A DNA stretch of 64,000 nt, taken from contig CBDDFV010000001.1 in assembly GCA_965227335.1 (NCBI GenBank), positions 1,426,001-1,490,000 of the forward strand, in the 5' to 3' direction. Each line of letters begins with the position of its first letter. Within the stretch, counting starts at the first letter, position 1. Positions 43,082 through 53,500 of this stretch are shown here, in pieces. Both the position numbers and the translations under genes were made by a program. The notes beneath the pieces were generated by a model that was not told where the DNA came from, did no database searches, and saw only the letters and a list, made by a program, of their open reading frames with translations. The stretch comes from CBDDFV01 sp965227335 (lineage in GTDB: Bacteria > Planctomycetota > Phycisphaerae > Phycisphaerales > SM1A02).

Positions 43082-43426
43082 ATGCTCGTGAGCGAGTGGG
43101 ACTACGCAGAACTCGGGAATCGCGCCGTGCTTCTTCTCCGGCCCAGGACGCCGTATGTGGCCTGGGCGAACGGTCTGGAGGACGGCGGTCCGAAGATCTC
43201 GAGCGATTCGATCGAGACCGTGGCGTATGTCGTTGACGATGGGGACGGGAAAGACGACCTGGAACGCGTCCTTGGCCGGTATGCGCGTCAGATCTTTGAG
43301 CACCAACTTGCCAGCTGGGATCGCGATACCGACTGTTGGCCGAAACGGCGCACCCTTCGGGAGTTCAGGCAGTGGTTCGAGTGCACGCTGTGCGCGTCGG
43401 TGTATCACCTGAACGGGCGTCAGTGA
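43082..43426 (+). CDS. Conserved hypothetical protein (114 aa)
   Basis: ATG 43082 follows GGAGGGAGGGGA. The sequence DYAELGNRAVLLLRPRTPYV, AWANGLED, then RVLGRYARQIFEHQLASWDR, CWPKRRTLREFRQWFECTLC matches a widespread family of unnamed proteins ('Y.EL.NRAV.L(I/L)RP..P(Y/F)..W(L/A)N', 'W......WP..R.L..F..WF'). Function unknown. Divergent from XRE copy B. Confidence 0.7.
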   Translation: MLVSEWDYAELGNRAVLLLRPRTPYVAWANGLEDGGPKISSDSIETVAYVVDDGDGKDDLERVLGRYARQIFEHQLASWDRDTDCWPKRRTLREFRQWFECTLCASVYHLNGRQ

Positions 43427-43430
43427 AAAG

Positions 43431-43464
43431 GAGCCGACTCACGCCAACGAGGTGCGGAGCCGGC
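43431..43464 (-). terminator. Terminator after the dockerin gene
   Basis: On the minus strand GCCGGCTC and GAGTCGGCTC form a stem with one mismatch, followed by CTTTTC. It resembles the element after the T2SS operon (10710-10749) in arm sequence and place. It could also serve the convergent gene at 43082-43426. Confidence 0.4.
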
Positions 43465-43551
43465 CCTTCCGGGGGGTCGAGAGATATCAGGAGTGTGCAT
43501 CAGATTGACGGCGGGGCAAGAGCACGCTCGGGTCAACTTGAGTTGACGCGC

Positions 43552-44577
43552 TCACGGACACGCGCTGCCCAGGAGCATCTCAACCACGGCCTGAAACACG
43601 CACAGGTCGTCAGCGTCCACGACCAGATCGCCGTTGAAGTCAAGGCGATCAAGCAGGTCCGGGGCGAAGATCATTGAGGGATCTCCCGCGATGGCGGTGA
43701 CGAGGACATCGACATCGTCGCAGTCGATGTCTCCGTCCAGATTGAGATCGAAGACGCAGTCAAGCACGGGGACAACGTATCCCTCGGCTTGGATGCCCGC
43801 CCCCGAGGCGACAGCGGTCAAGACGCGCGTGCTCGCGCGAAGGCCCGTCTGGTTACAGGCGCCGACTGGCGCAAAGGGCGTGATCTCAGCCGGGGTAAAC
43901 CCAAGGAACGTCCCCCCGACGTAGCCGTAGGCAGCGGCCGTTCCATCTTGTTTGATCACGACGGCCGTGTCATAGGAGAAGTCGCACGTGCAGCCCGTTT
44001 CCTCCAGGCCCGTGTCGCAGGCGGTCTCGTCGCAGATGGGAGCGAGGAGGCAGTCTTTGCACTCGGTCTCGATGACCTCGATCGTGACCTGGCTGATGGC
44101 GGAGAGAGCCGTATTGGCCAGGTACTGGCTGGAGAAGCCGGCGCCGCTTACCGAGACAAGCGTATAGACGCCGGCGCAATCGAGGGAGAACTGGTCGGCG
44201 ATCGCACGATTGCGGGAGACGGAATCGGGGGTGCCGGAGACGTGTGCCTGTGGATCTGATCCCGCGGTGAAGGTGTCGAGCGGCGGCATCTCCCCGAGGC
44301 CAAAGCTGATGGGGCTGGTGTCATCCTGCTGCGTCACCGTATCGCAGCAGATGCAGAGGCCATTGGAGTCGTCGACCACAGACTTGGCCCAGATCCGTCC
44401 GGTGGCGGCGAGATCGTCGGTGTCGCCGGCGGCGGGAATGCCGCCCGTGGGCGTTCGCAGATACCACTCTGCCTTGCCGGTGACCCGGCGGCTCACGGAG
44501 CCGCTTCCTGCGATCGCGTCGGCGACTGGGCTCAGGGCGAGGCTGCTGACAATGATGGTCAAGTATCGAGTCCGCAT
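43552..44577 (-). CDS. Exported protein with C-terminal GC-type dockerin
   Basis: ATG 44577 (MRTRYLTIIVSSLALSPVAD) is preferred: AGGAG lies 8 bases upstream and a signal peptide follows. The middle is unrecognised and has cysteine clusters (CICCDT, CKDCLLAPICDETACDTG). The C-terminal 65 residues hold two EF-hand-like loops: DLNLDGDIDCDDVDVLV and DFNGDLVVDADDLCVFQ, then ACP at the end. This is the GC-type dockerin common in planctomycetes, thought to tether proteins outside the cell. No cohesin partner is encoded in the window. Confidence 0.85.
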   Translation of the reverse strand: MRTRYLTIIVSSLALSPVADAIAGSGSVSRRVTGKAEWYLRTPTGGIPAAGDTDDLAATGRIWAKSVVDDSNGLCICCDTVTQQDDTSPISFGLGEMPPLDTFTAGSDPQAHVSGTPDSVSRNRAIADQFSLDCAGVYTLVSVSGAGFSSQYLANTALSAISQVTIEVIETECKDCLLAPICDETACDTGLEETGCTCDFSYDTAVVIKQDGTAAAYGYVGGTFLGFTPAEITPFAPVGACNQTGLRASTRVLTAVASGAGIQAEGYVVPVLDCVFDLNLDGDIDCDDVDVLVTAIAGDPSMIFAPDLLDRLDFNGDLVVDADDLCVFQAVVEMLLGSACP

Positions 44578-44626
44578 GAGGCTACTCCTGGGGGCTGGGC
44601 CGCTTTGGTGAGGGGCGTGTTGCGTG

Positions 44627-45010
44627 TCATTGCGCCCGCCCCGCAATGGACAGTCGGACGGAGCACTTGTCCGTGGTGTTGATGCTCAGCGTGATTCGAC
44701 GGCCCTCTTCATGTCGGCGGCAGCGGATAGACAGGGCGTAGACGTGGTGGTTCTTGTCGCGCCGGTACGCCACAAGTCCGACGTGGCGCAGATCTTTGAG
44801 GTGGCGGCTCACGGTCGAATCGTGGATCCCCAGCGCTTTGGCCAGGTCATGCACATCGCAGGGCCGGACCGCCAGCTCACGGACGATGGCCGCGACGTAT
44901 CTCTTGCCGAGCAGTTCAAGGAGATCATCCAGGCTGAGCGCAAGAGACAGATCCGTTGATCGCTTGATTGGCACTACGGACCCCCATTCCCAAAGGGCGT
45001 CGACCGTCAT
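44627..45010 (-). CDS. ArsR-family winged-helix regulator
   Basis: A 127-aa protein. Winged helix at residues 28-95: LLELLGKRYVAAIVRELAVR, DVHDLAKALGIHDSTVSRHL, KDLRHVGLVAYRRDKNHHVY. No metal-binding CxC motif is seen in the recognition helix. The C-terminal strand RITLSINTTDKCSVRLSI matches the same region in the next upstream regulator (EITLTADDRSTITLTIPI), so both share a specific extension. An imperfect inverted repeat with arms GTTCGCCG / CGGCGAAC (45022, 45055) lies upstream. Candidate binder of the 24-bp repeats at 47412-47534. Confidence 0.8.
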   Translation of the reverse strand: MTVDALWEWGSVVPIKRSTDLSLALSLDDLLELLGKRYVAAIVRELAVRPCDVHDLAKALGIHDSTVSRHLKDLRHVGLVAYRRDKNHHVYALSIRCRRHEEGRRITLSINTTDKCSVRLSIAGRAQ

Positions 45011-45151
45011 GCATAAACCAAGTTCGCCGAACCGCCGGAATAATGGCTGGCGACCGGCGAACTGCCACCCTCGCCGTCATGTAAGAAAGACTACTCGGGT
45101 CCGATCCGACCGCGAGCAGAAAACACAATCTTCGAAAGAGATCGTCGGGTG

Positions 45152-45493
45152 TCAATCGATTGGGATAGTCAGCGTAATGGTGCTGCGATCATCGGCGGTC
45201 AATGTGATCTCGTATTCAGCAGCATCAGAGGAGACCTGGACGCGATCGGTCAGTTGGACGCCGTCTCCATTCACCGATCTGACAAGGCCGACCTCAATGA
45301 GTCGGCGCAGGTGATCTTCGAGGATGAGCGGGGTGACGTGAAGCGCAGCCGCCAGTGCGGCAAACGTCGTTGGCGCCGCAGCCAGTTCACACAACACCCG
45401 GCGTCGCAGCGCCGTCTGAGCGGCTTCGCAGAGATCGGTGAGGGTGGTGGTCATCGCCGCAAGCGGCCCGAGGAAGTGCCGAGAGGCGATCAT
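45152..45493 (-). CDS. ArsR-like winged-helix regulator, divergent
   Basis: A 113-aa protein with AGGAG 6 bases before ATG 45493. The winged helix runs from ALRRRVLCELAAAPTTFAAL through AAALHVTPLILEDHLRRLIE to GLVRSVNGDGVQL. It lacks cysteines other than in helix 1. It shares the C-terminal 'E(I)TL...D.S.(I/V).L(T/S)I' strand pair with the neighbour at 44627, a feature not usual in ArsR proteins. The two may form a heterodimer. Confidence 0.7.
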   Translation of the reverse strand: MIASRHFLGPLAAMTTTLTDLCEAAQTALRRRVLCELAAAPTTFAALAAALHVTPLILEDHLRRLIEVGLVRSVNGDGVQLTDRVQVSSDAAEYEITLTADDRSTITLTIPID

Positions 45494-45728
45494 GACCTGC
45501 TCCTGCGCTCGTGGCCGGCGCGCACCATATCACAGAAGTCGATGGGTGGGGACCGGCCATCGTGATCTTGTGGACGTTCCGGATGGTCAGTTCTTCGAGG
45601 TGTTCTTGCCGTCTTGGTCTTGCCCAAGGGACCTCGGCCGAGATGTGATCCGTGCTCAAGGGGAGAAGCAGGGCTGCCTGCGTCAACAGGCGGCTCTTGC
45701 GGCAGCTGATGCCAGAATCACTGGCCAG

Positions 45729-46481
45729 TCATCCAGCTTCAGTCATGCCTGGCCGATCGGCCCACCTACTTCGCGTGTATCTGCCAGGCAGCCAGGAGCC
45801 CTTGATCTGGTGGTGTTCGGAGTGGGCTTGGGCAAGCTCTTCCTCGCACTCACAGGGAGACGTGTATGCGGCTGTGCCGCATCCGAAGTAAGGCGGCAGA
45901 TCGAGTGTTGAACAGGCGATCAACCCCACCGTGCACGTTGTGGTGAGCGTCGTCTCGTCTTCTTCTGTGAAGCACACAGATACGTTGTCGATGCGGAGGG
46001 TCGATTCATCGCCGGCGAGTCGGAACTCGACGTGGTTCGTACTGCCAAGCGTGCCCGTCACTTCTACCGAGAGCTTGTAGGTCGTCCATCCACTGTTGGT
46101 GGGAATGCACCTGGTCACCTGTCCGTTGCCCGGATCGAAGCGTACCTCAGCGTCCCCGGACGACCCGGTGAGCCATGCGTCAAACTGGAGCGTGACCCAG
46201 TCCTCTCCTGTGTCGTCGATGCAGAAGTCGCTTTGGCGAAGGCGAATCACGGTATCGTCTGAAGAGGTCATCAGCGCAAAGTCGTCACAGTTGGCGTCGG
46301 TGCTGATCCTGAGGCTGTTCGCCGTGGGGGTGCAGGGGACTGGGCAGCCGCGCCAGGCGACGGCTTCACTATTGATGCAGTTAACGGGAGACTGGGATTC
46401 TTCAAATCCTCCGTTCTCGACATCGGCAAGTCCGATGGACGTGAGCGATACGGCGAGGGTGACACTGATAGGACGATACAT
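45729..46481 (-). CDS. Exported beta-sandwich protein
   Basis: ATG 46481 (MYRPISVTLAVSLTSIGLAD) with AAGGAG upstream; signal peptide then VENGGFEESQSPVNC. The start 'NGGFE' and the pattern WVTLQFDAWLTGSSGDAEVR, GWTTYKLSVEVTGTLGSTNH, VEFRLAGDESTLRIDNVSVC are typical of carbohydrate-binding-module-like jelly rolls (CBM4/9 or PEP-CTERM sandwich style). A C-terminal cysteine-rich piece follows (CGTAAYTSPCECEEE). It is part of RHS module 2 and is probably exported. Confidence 0.75.
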   Translation of the reverse strand: MYRPISVTLAVSLTSIGLADVENGGFEESQSPVNCINSEAVAWRGCPVPCTPTANSLRISTDANCDDFALMTSSDDTVIRLRQSDFCIDDTGEDWVTLQFDAWLTGSSGDAEVRFDPGNGQVTRCIPTNSGWTTYKLSVEVTGTLGSTNHVEFRLAGDESTLRIDNVSVCFTEEDETTLTTTCTVGLIACSTLDLPPYFGCGTAAYTSPCECEEELAQAHSEHHQIKGSWLPGRYTRSRWADRPGMTEAG

Positions 46482-46558
46482 ACATATGCTCCTTGCGAAG
46501 ACGGGATGGTGTCGCGAACGACTCCAAGATTGAGCTGGTCGGAGTGAGTGGCGGGGCA

Positions 46559-47302
46559 TCAGGGCTCTGAGAAAGCAGAGGCCCAGGCTGACTCAACGGC
46601 CGCACCGTTGGTATCGAGATTCAGCGTGGCGAGAACGACAGCCGGATCCGCCCGGACGGTGGCGAGGAACGCCATGGTGGCCGCGTCCTGGGCTTCGCCA
46701 AGGCGAGTGGTGATACGCTCGTGGGCGAGGGCGTCGCGCAACTGGACCCACTGGGCCTCCGTGCGATTGACGACCAGATATTCCACAGGGAGATCCCAGT
46801 GCTCGGCGTTGGCGCGGATGGTTGAGAGCGCGTCCTGGACTGTTGTGCCCAGATCAGCGGCCGCGGCATCTGCGACTTCATCGAGTTCTGCATCAAGAGA
46901 AGCGATCGCCGATGTGAGTGTTGCTTGTTTGGCTGGCAGCGAGGCGATCTCGGCCGGGGAGGCGAGTCCGGCGCGGATCTTCCGCTCGAGTTCATCGACA
47001 TCGATCCTGGCGGCGACGAAGGCGGCCTGGGCGCCATCGAGATCGCCGGGGTTGTCGATCATCTGGGTGGTGACATCACTGGCCATGCCCGCCACTTGTC
47101 CGCCGGTGACACCAGCAGCAGCCAGCGCATCGGGGCCGAAGTGAACGCGATGGAAAGCGACTTCCACATCGAGAAGCTCTGGATCGGGATACGTGCGAGC
47201 GTGCGCGATCTGCAGCGAACGCGACCAGAAGAAGAAGATAACAATGCCGATCAATAGGACCGGGATCAATATGACACGTGAACGTGAGAGAAGAGCCTGC
47301 AT
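46559..47302 (-). CDS. Exported helical protein B
   Basis: ATG 47302 has AGGAGG 8 bases upstream. The 247-aa protein has an N-terminal membrane anchor (VILIPVLLIGIVIFFFWSRS) and a long helical body (IASLDAELDEVADAAAADLG). It is a paralogue of the protein at 22427-23110: similar order of helices and matching ends (FLATVRADPAVVLATLNLDT / ESAWASAF versus QAAFDTATS). Divergent from RHS gene 2, with the 24-bp inverted repeats between them. Confidence 0.75.
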   Translation of the reverse strand: MQALLSRSRVILIPVLLIGIVIFFFWSRSLQIAHARTYPDPELLDVEVAFHRVHFGPDALAAAGVTGGQVAGMASDVTTQMIDNPGDLDGAQAAFVAARIDVDELERKIRAGLASPAEIASLPAKQATLTSAIASLDAELDEVADAAAADLGTTVQDALSTIRANAEHWDLPVEYLVVNRTEAQWVQLRDALAHERITTRLGEAQDAATMAFLATVRADPAVVLATLNLDTNGAAVESAWASAFSEP

Positions 47303-47411
47303 ATGAGTGAACCTCCTTGGGCTGACTTGATCCGATCGGGTCCGCCTTCTTGGGTTGAATGCGAAGAGTTGATCGAATGCGCAGACCAATAGGACACATG
47401 ATTCGGGGTGC

Positions 47412-47534
47412 GTCCAGTATTTAACAAATTTGCTATGGACCAACGTGGCGCAGGCGTGAGCGGCGATGACCTGCGTTGACGCTCCCGCCAACGCTGCCCG
47501 GCGCGGTATTTAGCAAATTTGTTAAATACTGGAC
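47412..47534. promoter_or_regulatory. Pair of 24-bp perfect inverted repeats in a divergent promoter
   Basis: The left arm is 47412-47435 and the right arm 47511-47534, exact reverse complements, 75 bases apart. Each arm contains TTTAACAAATTTGCTA, and the right arm is itself near-palindromic (ATTTAGCAAATTTGTTAAAT). The AT-rich arms stand out from the GC-rich surroundings. The form fits two operators for a dimeric winged-helix repressor of the divergent helical-protein-B and RHS2 genes. Confidence 0.75.
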
Positions 47535-47589
47535 AGGGTGAGAATGCGCGGCACTGTGGTGGATGCTTCTCAAACAGGAGGCTTTGCCC

Positions 47590-50500
47590 ATGTTGCGTTC
47601 ATTCCCTCAGATTGCTGTTGCTGCGCTCGTATTGTTCGTCTTGGCGATCACATCGGTGCAAGCAGATCCGATCCTGGAGATCGACTCGGATACGCTGGAG
47701 AGTTACTTGCCCAGTACGGCGAGCAACGTCCAGGACATCCGTCCGCTCCTTGAACAACGCGGGGTGGCGATTGAGGGGTCGGCGATTCTGGGGGGTGCGG
47801 TCTCGATGAGCGCCTCTCCATCCAACCGGGTGTGGGCGGGACAATCGACGCTTGCTGGCGTGCGTTTGGCGACCGGGGCGGTCCAGATCAGCGAGGTGGA
47901 TCTGCGCTTCCCGGCCACGGTGCCGTGGGTGATTGGCAGGAGCTACAACGCGCGGCAGCAGACTTCAGGCGGCTCCTATCGAGCCAGCAGCGGCTATCAG
48001 GGAATGAACTGGTTCCAGAGCTCGCAGCCGGAGCTGGTCTTCTATGACGATGCGACGGATGCAGATGACCGGATCTATCTGATCTACGGCGCGGACCGGT
48101 TCATCGAGTTCCGCCGCGGCGATGACGCCGGAGTGGGCGACAGCACGGACACGTTCCAGGCGGTCAATGGCGCGGCCGGGGTGATTCTGATTGAGACGAA
48201 TGCGAGCGCGCCGGACCTGGCGACCTACACCACCCAGACCGGCATGCAGATGGTCTTCTTCTGGCATGGGGATGCGGATACGGACGATGACGTCGAAGGC
48301 TCGATCTGGAAAATCGTGAACGCCGATGGGGATGCCGCCTACGTGGGCCACGAGACGGTGGCTGCGACGGCCATCACCAATGGGTTCAATACGACGACGG
48401 GCGCGATCACCGAGGCCTACGACAGCGCGGGCCGGCGGTTCACTTACACCTACACGAGCGGGATGCTCACCCAGGTGAAGGCGGAGGTCAATGACAGCGG
48501 CTGGGTGGAAGTGGGGAAGGTGGACTATGCGTACTACGTGAACGCGGACACCTACGGCGAAGACAACGATCTCGAACTCGTCACGGTCACCATGCCGCTG
48601 ACGGACTCGGGGGTCTCGGTGGAGCGGAACACGTACTACCGCTACTACGAGGGGACGTATCACGCGACCACCAACCCGGGCTACCACCATCAACTTGAAT
48701 ACGTCTATGGGCCGGAGGGCTTCCGGAACTACGACCAGAACGTGGCGACGCCGATCACGGCCTCAGAGAATGACTTGAAGCCGTACGCGTCGGCGTTCTT
48801 TGAGTACGACACGAGCCGTCGGATCGTGAGTGCGTGGTTCAACGGCGCGTGCGGGTGCTCTGGCGGGTCCGGGGCGGGCGAGCATGTCTTTGAGTACGAG
48901 ACCAACGGCAGCTTCTCGGATACCAGCGGCTACGACACCGCCTGGGAGACGCGGACGATCGTGAAGCTCCCGGATGTCACCTACAAGGCTTCCGAGGGCT
49001 CGCTCTCGACGTATGTGACCCAGTACTTCGATGAGACGGGTCAGCCGCTTGCGCGGGTGATGACGGACGGGGATCCAGATGACACTTCTCCCGCGCCAGA
49101 CACCTGGGCAACCTACGTGGTGCGGAATTCGGACGGCTTGGTGACCGAGAGTCACTCGCCGGCCAATGTGACGGGCTACACGCACAGCAGCGCGAGCTTT
49201 ACGACCTCGACCTCGGCGGGGCTGGTGACGGTCTTCGAGTATCAAAGCTCTGGCGATACCGCTGGGCTTCTCGAGCATGTGAAACACCAGGAGGGGACGA
49301 GCGGCAGCAAGTACCTGGACCAGACGATCGCGCTGACGACCCGAAGCCACACGGTGGGCGATGCGGAGGTGACCCGGCCCTTGATCGCGAGTCGGCGGAT
49401 CTACCAGGACGAGATCACATCTGGAACGACGGGGTCGCTGTTGACGTCTTACAGCTACACGTACCACAGCGCGACCGCCTCGGATCTGCTCTATCTGGCG
49501 GTGAAGAAGCGGACGACCACGCATCCGGCGGTGACGACGGCCAAGAACGGCTCGAACGCGTCGGATTCGATGGCGGTCTACCTGCGCCCGGATGGAACGA
49601 CGGCGTTCATGGAAGCTGAGGATGGGGTGTTCACCTACACCAAGATCGAAGAGGGGCTGGTGACCACCCGGATCCAGGATGCGAAAACGAATCATGGTTC
49701 CGCGTTCGCCAGTGGCGATGATCCGAACACGGACTTCGGCATCACTGAGACGGGCGACGGTGTGCATCGGGTCACGTCGATGACCTACGACGATCAGGGA
49801 CGGCTGGACGAGACGACGTTGCCGAATGATCGGGTGACCAAGACCTACTTCTCGAAACTCGCTGATGAACGGCTGGTGACGTTGCGGTTCCCGAAGTACG
49901 TCTCGGGGACAAGCACATTGCACGGTCCAGTCTCAGCCTCGGTGGCGAACCACGCCGGCGGCGCAGAAGCGCAGCTGACGATCGAGTTGGCCGGGGGCAC
50001 CAGCACCTCGGCGCTGACGGCGTTCATTGATGAGGCGGATACCGATCCGCTCCTGGCGGTGGGCGTGGGTACGGTCGCGCGCTACGCGACCAGTATCTTT
50101 GATGAGGCGGGCGGGCGCGTTGAAGAGACGCGGTCGTACTTCGACATCCCCGGTTCCGGCGCGGGGACGGACGGAACCAATTACGACGCCTCGTTTATCG
50201 CCTACGACGATCGGGGGCGGCGGATTCGATCGGAGGCGCCGCATGGGACGATCTCGCGGACGCACTTCGATGCATTGGGCCGGGCGGTGACCCAGTGGAT
50301 CGGGACCAACGACAACGGGTATGAGGAGGGGGACTCTGCGGGTACTGCGGATATGGTGAAGGTCGCCGAGACCGAATACGACAGCGGCGCCGATGGCGGG
50401 AACAGCCATGTGACCAAGCGCACGGCGTTCGTGGAGGACGGGGCGACGGATAAGCGCGAGACGAGCTTCGAGCATGATGTGCGTGGCCGCGTCCTTCTGG

Positions 50501-53500
50501 TCACGAGTCCGACCGCGCCGCATACGCTCACCGACTACGACAACCTGGGCCGCGCGACAGCAGTGGGGCAGTTCTCGTCTACCGCCTCGATCGTGGTGGG
50601 CACCGATACGGCCGCGGCTGAGACCACCAACCGGATGGCCTTGTCGAAGACCTACTACGACGAGCGGGGGCGTGTGTACCGCACGCAGCGGCACAAGATC
50701 GATCAGTCTGACGGCTCTGATGATGACAGTCTTGCCGCTGATACCTGGTACGACCCCGTGGGCCGCGTGATCAAGGTGGACGGGGAGCAGCTCACCAAGA
50801 CGATTTATGACCGGCTGGGCCGGGCCACGCATCAGTTCACGCTGGCCAGCGACAACGATACGGGGTATTCCGATGCCGATGACGTCACTGGCGACATCGT
50901 GTTGCTCGAGTCGCAAACGACATATGAGTCAACCGACAGCGACAATGTGGTGATGCGGGCCTCGATCTCCCGCTTTCATGACGATTACGATTCCGGCGAG
51001 ACCACCGGCGCGTTGGACACCAACGCCGATGGCGATGATCTGATGTACACGGCCGCCAACATCGAGGGCCGAATCCAGATCACGGCGATGTGGTTCGACG
51101 ATCTGGACCGGATCACCGACTCGGTGAACTACGGCACCTACGGTGCGGCCACCTTCGATCGCGACGGTCTGGCGGTGCCGACGCGCTCGGACACCGCGCT
51201 CTTGAGCGAGTTCGCCTACAACGACGATGGCACGCAGCTGTCGGTGACCGATCCCAAGGATCTGGAATCGCGCACGCTCTATGACGACGCCGGGCGGCGG
51301 ATCGCGACCATCCAGAATTACGTCAATGGGACGCCTTCATCGGCCACCGGAGATGATGATGTCTACACCCGCTACGAGTACACCGATGGTCTGCAGACCA
51401 AGATGTGGGTGGATCTGGACGGGGACGACATCGAGGATGCCGATGACCAGGTGACCGAATACACCTACGGGACGACCAAGGGGGCCTCAGCGGGGGACTC
51501 CAAGATCGGGACCGGGCATCTCTTGGGAGAAATCGCCTATCCGGACTCTTCTGGCGCAAGTGATGTCGTATCATATGCCTACAACGCTCAATCGCAGCAG
51601 GTCTGGATGCAGGATCAATCTGGGAACATCGTCGAGACCGACTATGACGACAGCGGTCGTCAAACGCATCGGCGCGTCACCACCATCGACGCCGAGACGG
51701 TGAGCGATCCGGAGTCCTTCGATGATGCGGTGCTGCGGATCTCGACCACCTACGACGATCTCGGCCGGCGCGAGCTGGTGACCCAGTACGACCACGCCAC
51801 CGTGGGCTCGGGGAGCGTCGTTGACGAGGTGAAGTTCACCTACGAGGACTGGGGGCTGATCTCGACCTTCGAGCAGGATCACAACTCGGCGGTCGGCGCC
51901 TCGGGCTCGGTGGATGACTACGAGATCAGCTACACCTACGCGAAATCCATCTCCGGACGGAACACCATCTACCGGCGCACCATGGTGATGCCGGATGGGA
52001 CGACGCTGACCTACACCTCTGAGAGCACCGACGGGCTGCATGATGCAGACGCGAGGCGTGTGACCAAGGTGAAGGTGGGCGTCAACACCCTGGCCCGGTA
52101 CTGGTACAACGGCGTGGGGCACGTGGTGGGGACCGAGCTTCCAGAGCCCGATGTGGAGGCGAACCTCTTCTCCGGGACCTCGGGCGACTACGAGGACCTG
52201 GACCGCTTCAATCGGGTGACGGGGAGCAACTGGACCTCGAATGCGACGACAGCGTTCGACTACGTGGACTTTGACATCACCTACGACCGGAACTCGAACA
52301 TCACGCTCGTCGAGGACGCCTTCCACAGCGGCTTTGACATCGAATACACCATGGACGATCTGGATCGTCTGGTGGATGCGCAGTACGGGACCTGGAACGG
52401 ATCCTCGATCACCAGCGAATCGCGTCAGCAGACGTGGACGCTGGATCAGGTGGGCAACTGGGCGGTGGAGCAGTTGGATGTGGATGCCGATGGGCTGTTC
52501 ACGTCATCGGGCGAGCGGGATGATGATCGCACGCACAATGTCGTGAATGAGTTGCTCGCCCGCGATATCGATGATGACGGGACCGACGACTACGATCTGG
52601 TCTATGACAACGTCGGGAATCTGACCGACGATGACAAGGACTACGCGTACGTCTACGACGCCTTTGGTCGGTTGCGCGAGATCCGCAAGACCAGCGACAG
52701 CTCGCTGGTCACCGAGAACACCTACAACGGCCTCGGCTTCCGCATCGGTGAACACTACGACGTCGATGGCGACGGGACCGTCGAGAGCACCTCTGATGAT
52801 CCCTGGTTCCGCTACGTCTACACCGACCGATGGCAGGACGTGGCGACCTTCCGGGCCGATGACACCGATCCCAAGGAGCAGTTCGTCTATCACGCCGCCG
52901 GCGCCAGCGGCTTTGGCGGCAGTTCAATGCTGGATGCGGTGATCTTCCGCGACAAGGATGTGAACACCGCCTGGGCCTCGGCCTCAGACGGCGTTCTCGA
53001 GAACCGGATCTACTACAACCACAACTGGCGCGGGGATGTGGTCGCGCTCATCAACGATGGGCGGCAGCAGAAGGAAGGCGCCCGCTACGAGCCCTACGGC
53101 AATCCGTTCGGATCGCCGGAAGGCGATACGAATTCAGACGGTCGCACGAATGGGACCGATGAGACGCAGATGGATACGTGGATCAACGCCTCCGCGTACG
53201 ATCTGCGCGGCGACATGGATCTTGATGGAGACGTGGACGCCACCGACAAGGGGCTCGTGCTGACCGCCAGTGGGACCACCGCCGGGTACGGAGAGCTCTC
53301 GAATCGCGGGAATCGGAAGGCGTATCCGGGGTTCAATGTGCAGCAGGCAAACGCGGTGCTCAGCTCCGTCAGGCATCGCGCGTATCATGCGGTGCTCGGG
53401 CGGTGGATGCAGAGGGATCCGTTGGGGTATGTGGATGGGCCTTCGCTCTTGTTGTACAGCGCCGCCAATCCCCTTGTGCTAATTGACCCGGTGGGGTTGG

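Noticed and set aside
47965..52893. Long minus-strand frames inside RHS2
   Set aside because: Antisense shadows of the RHS frame; none has a signal, domain or ribosome-binding site.
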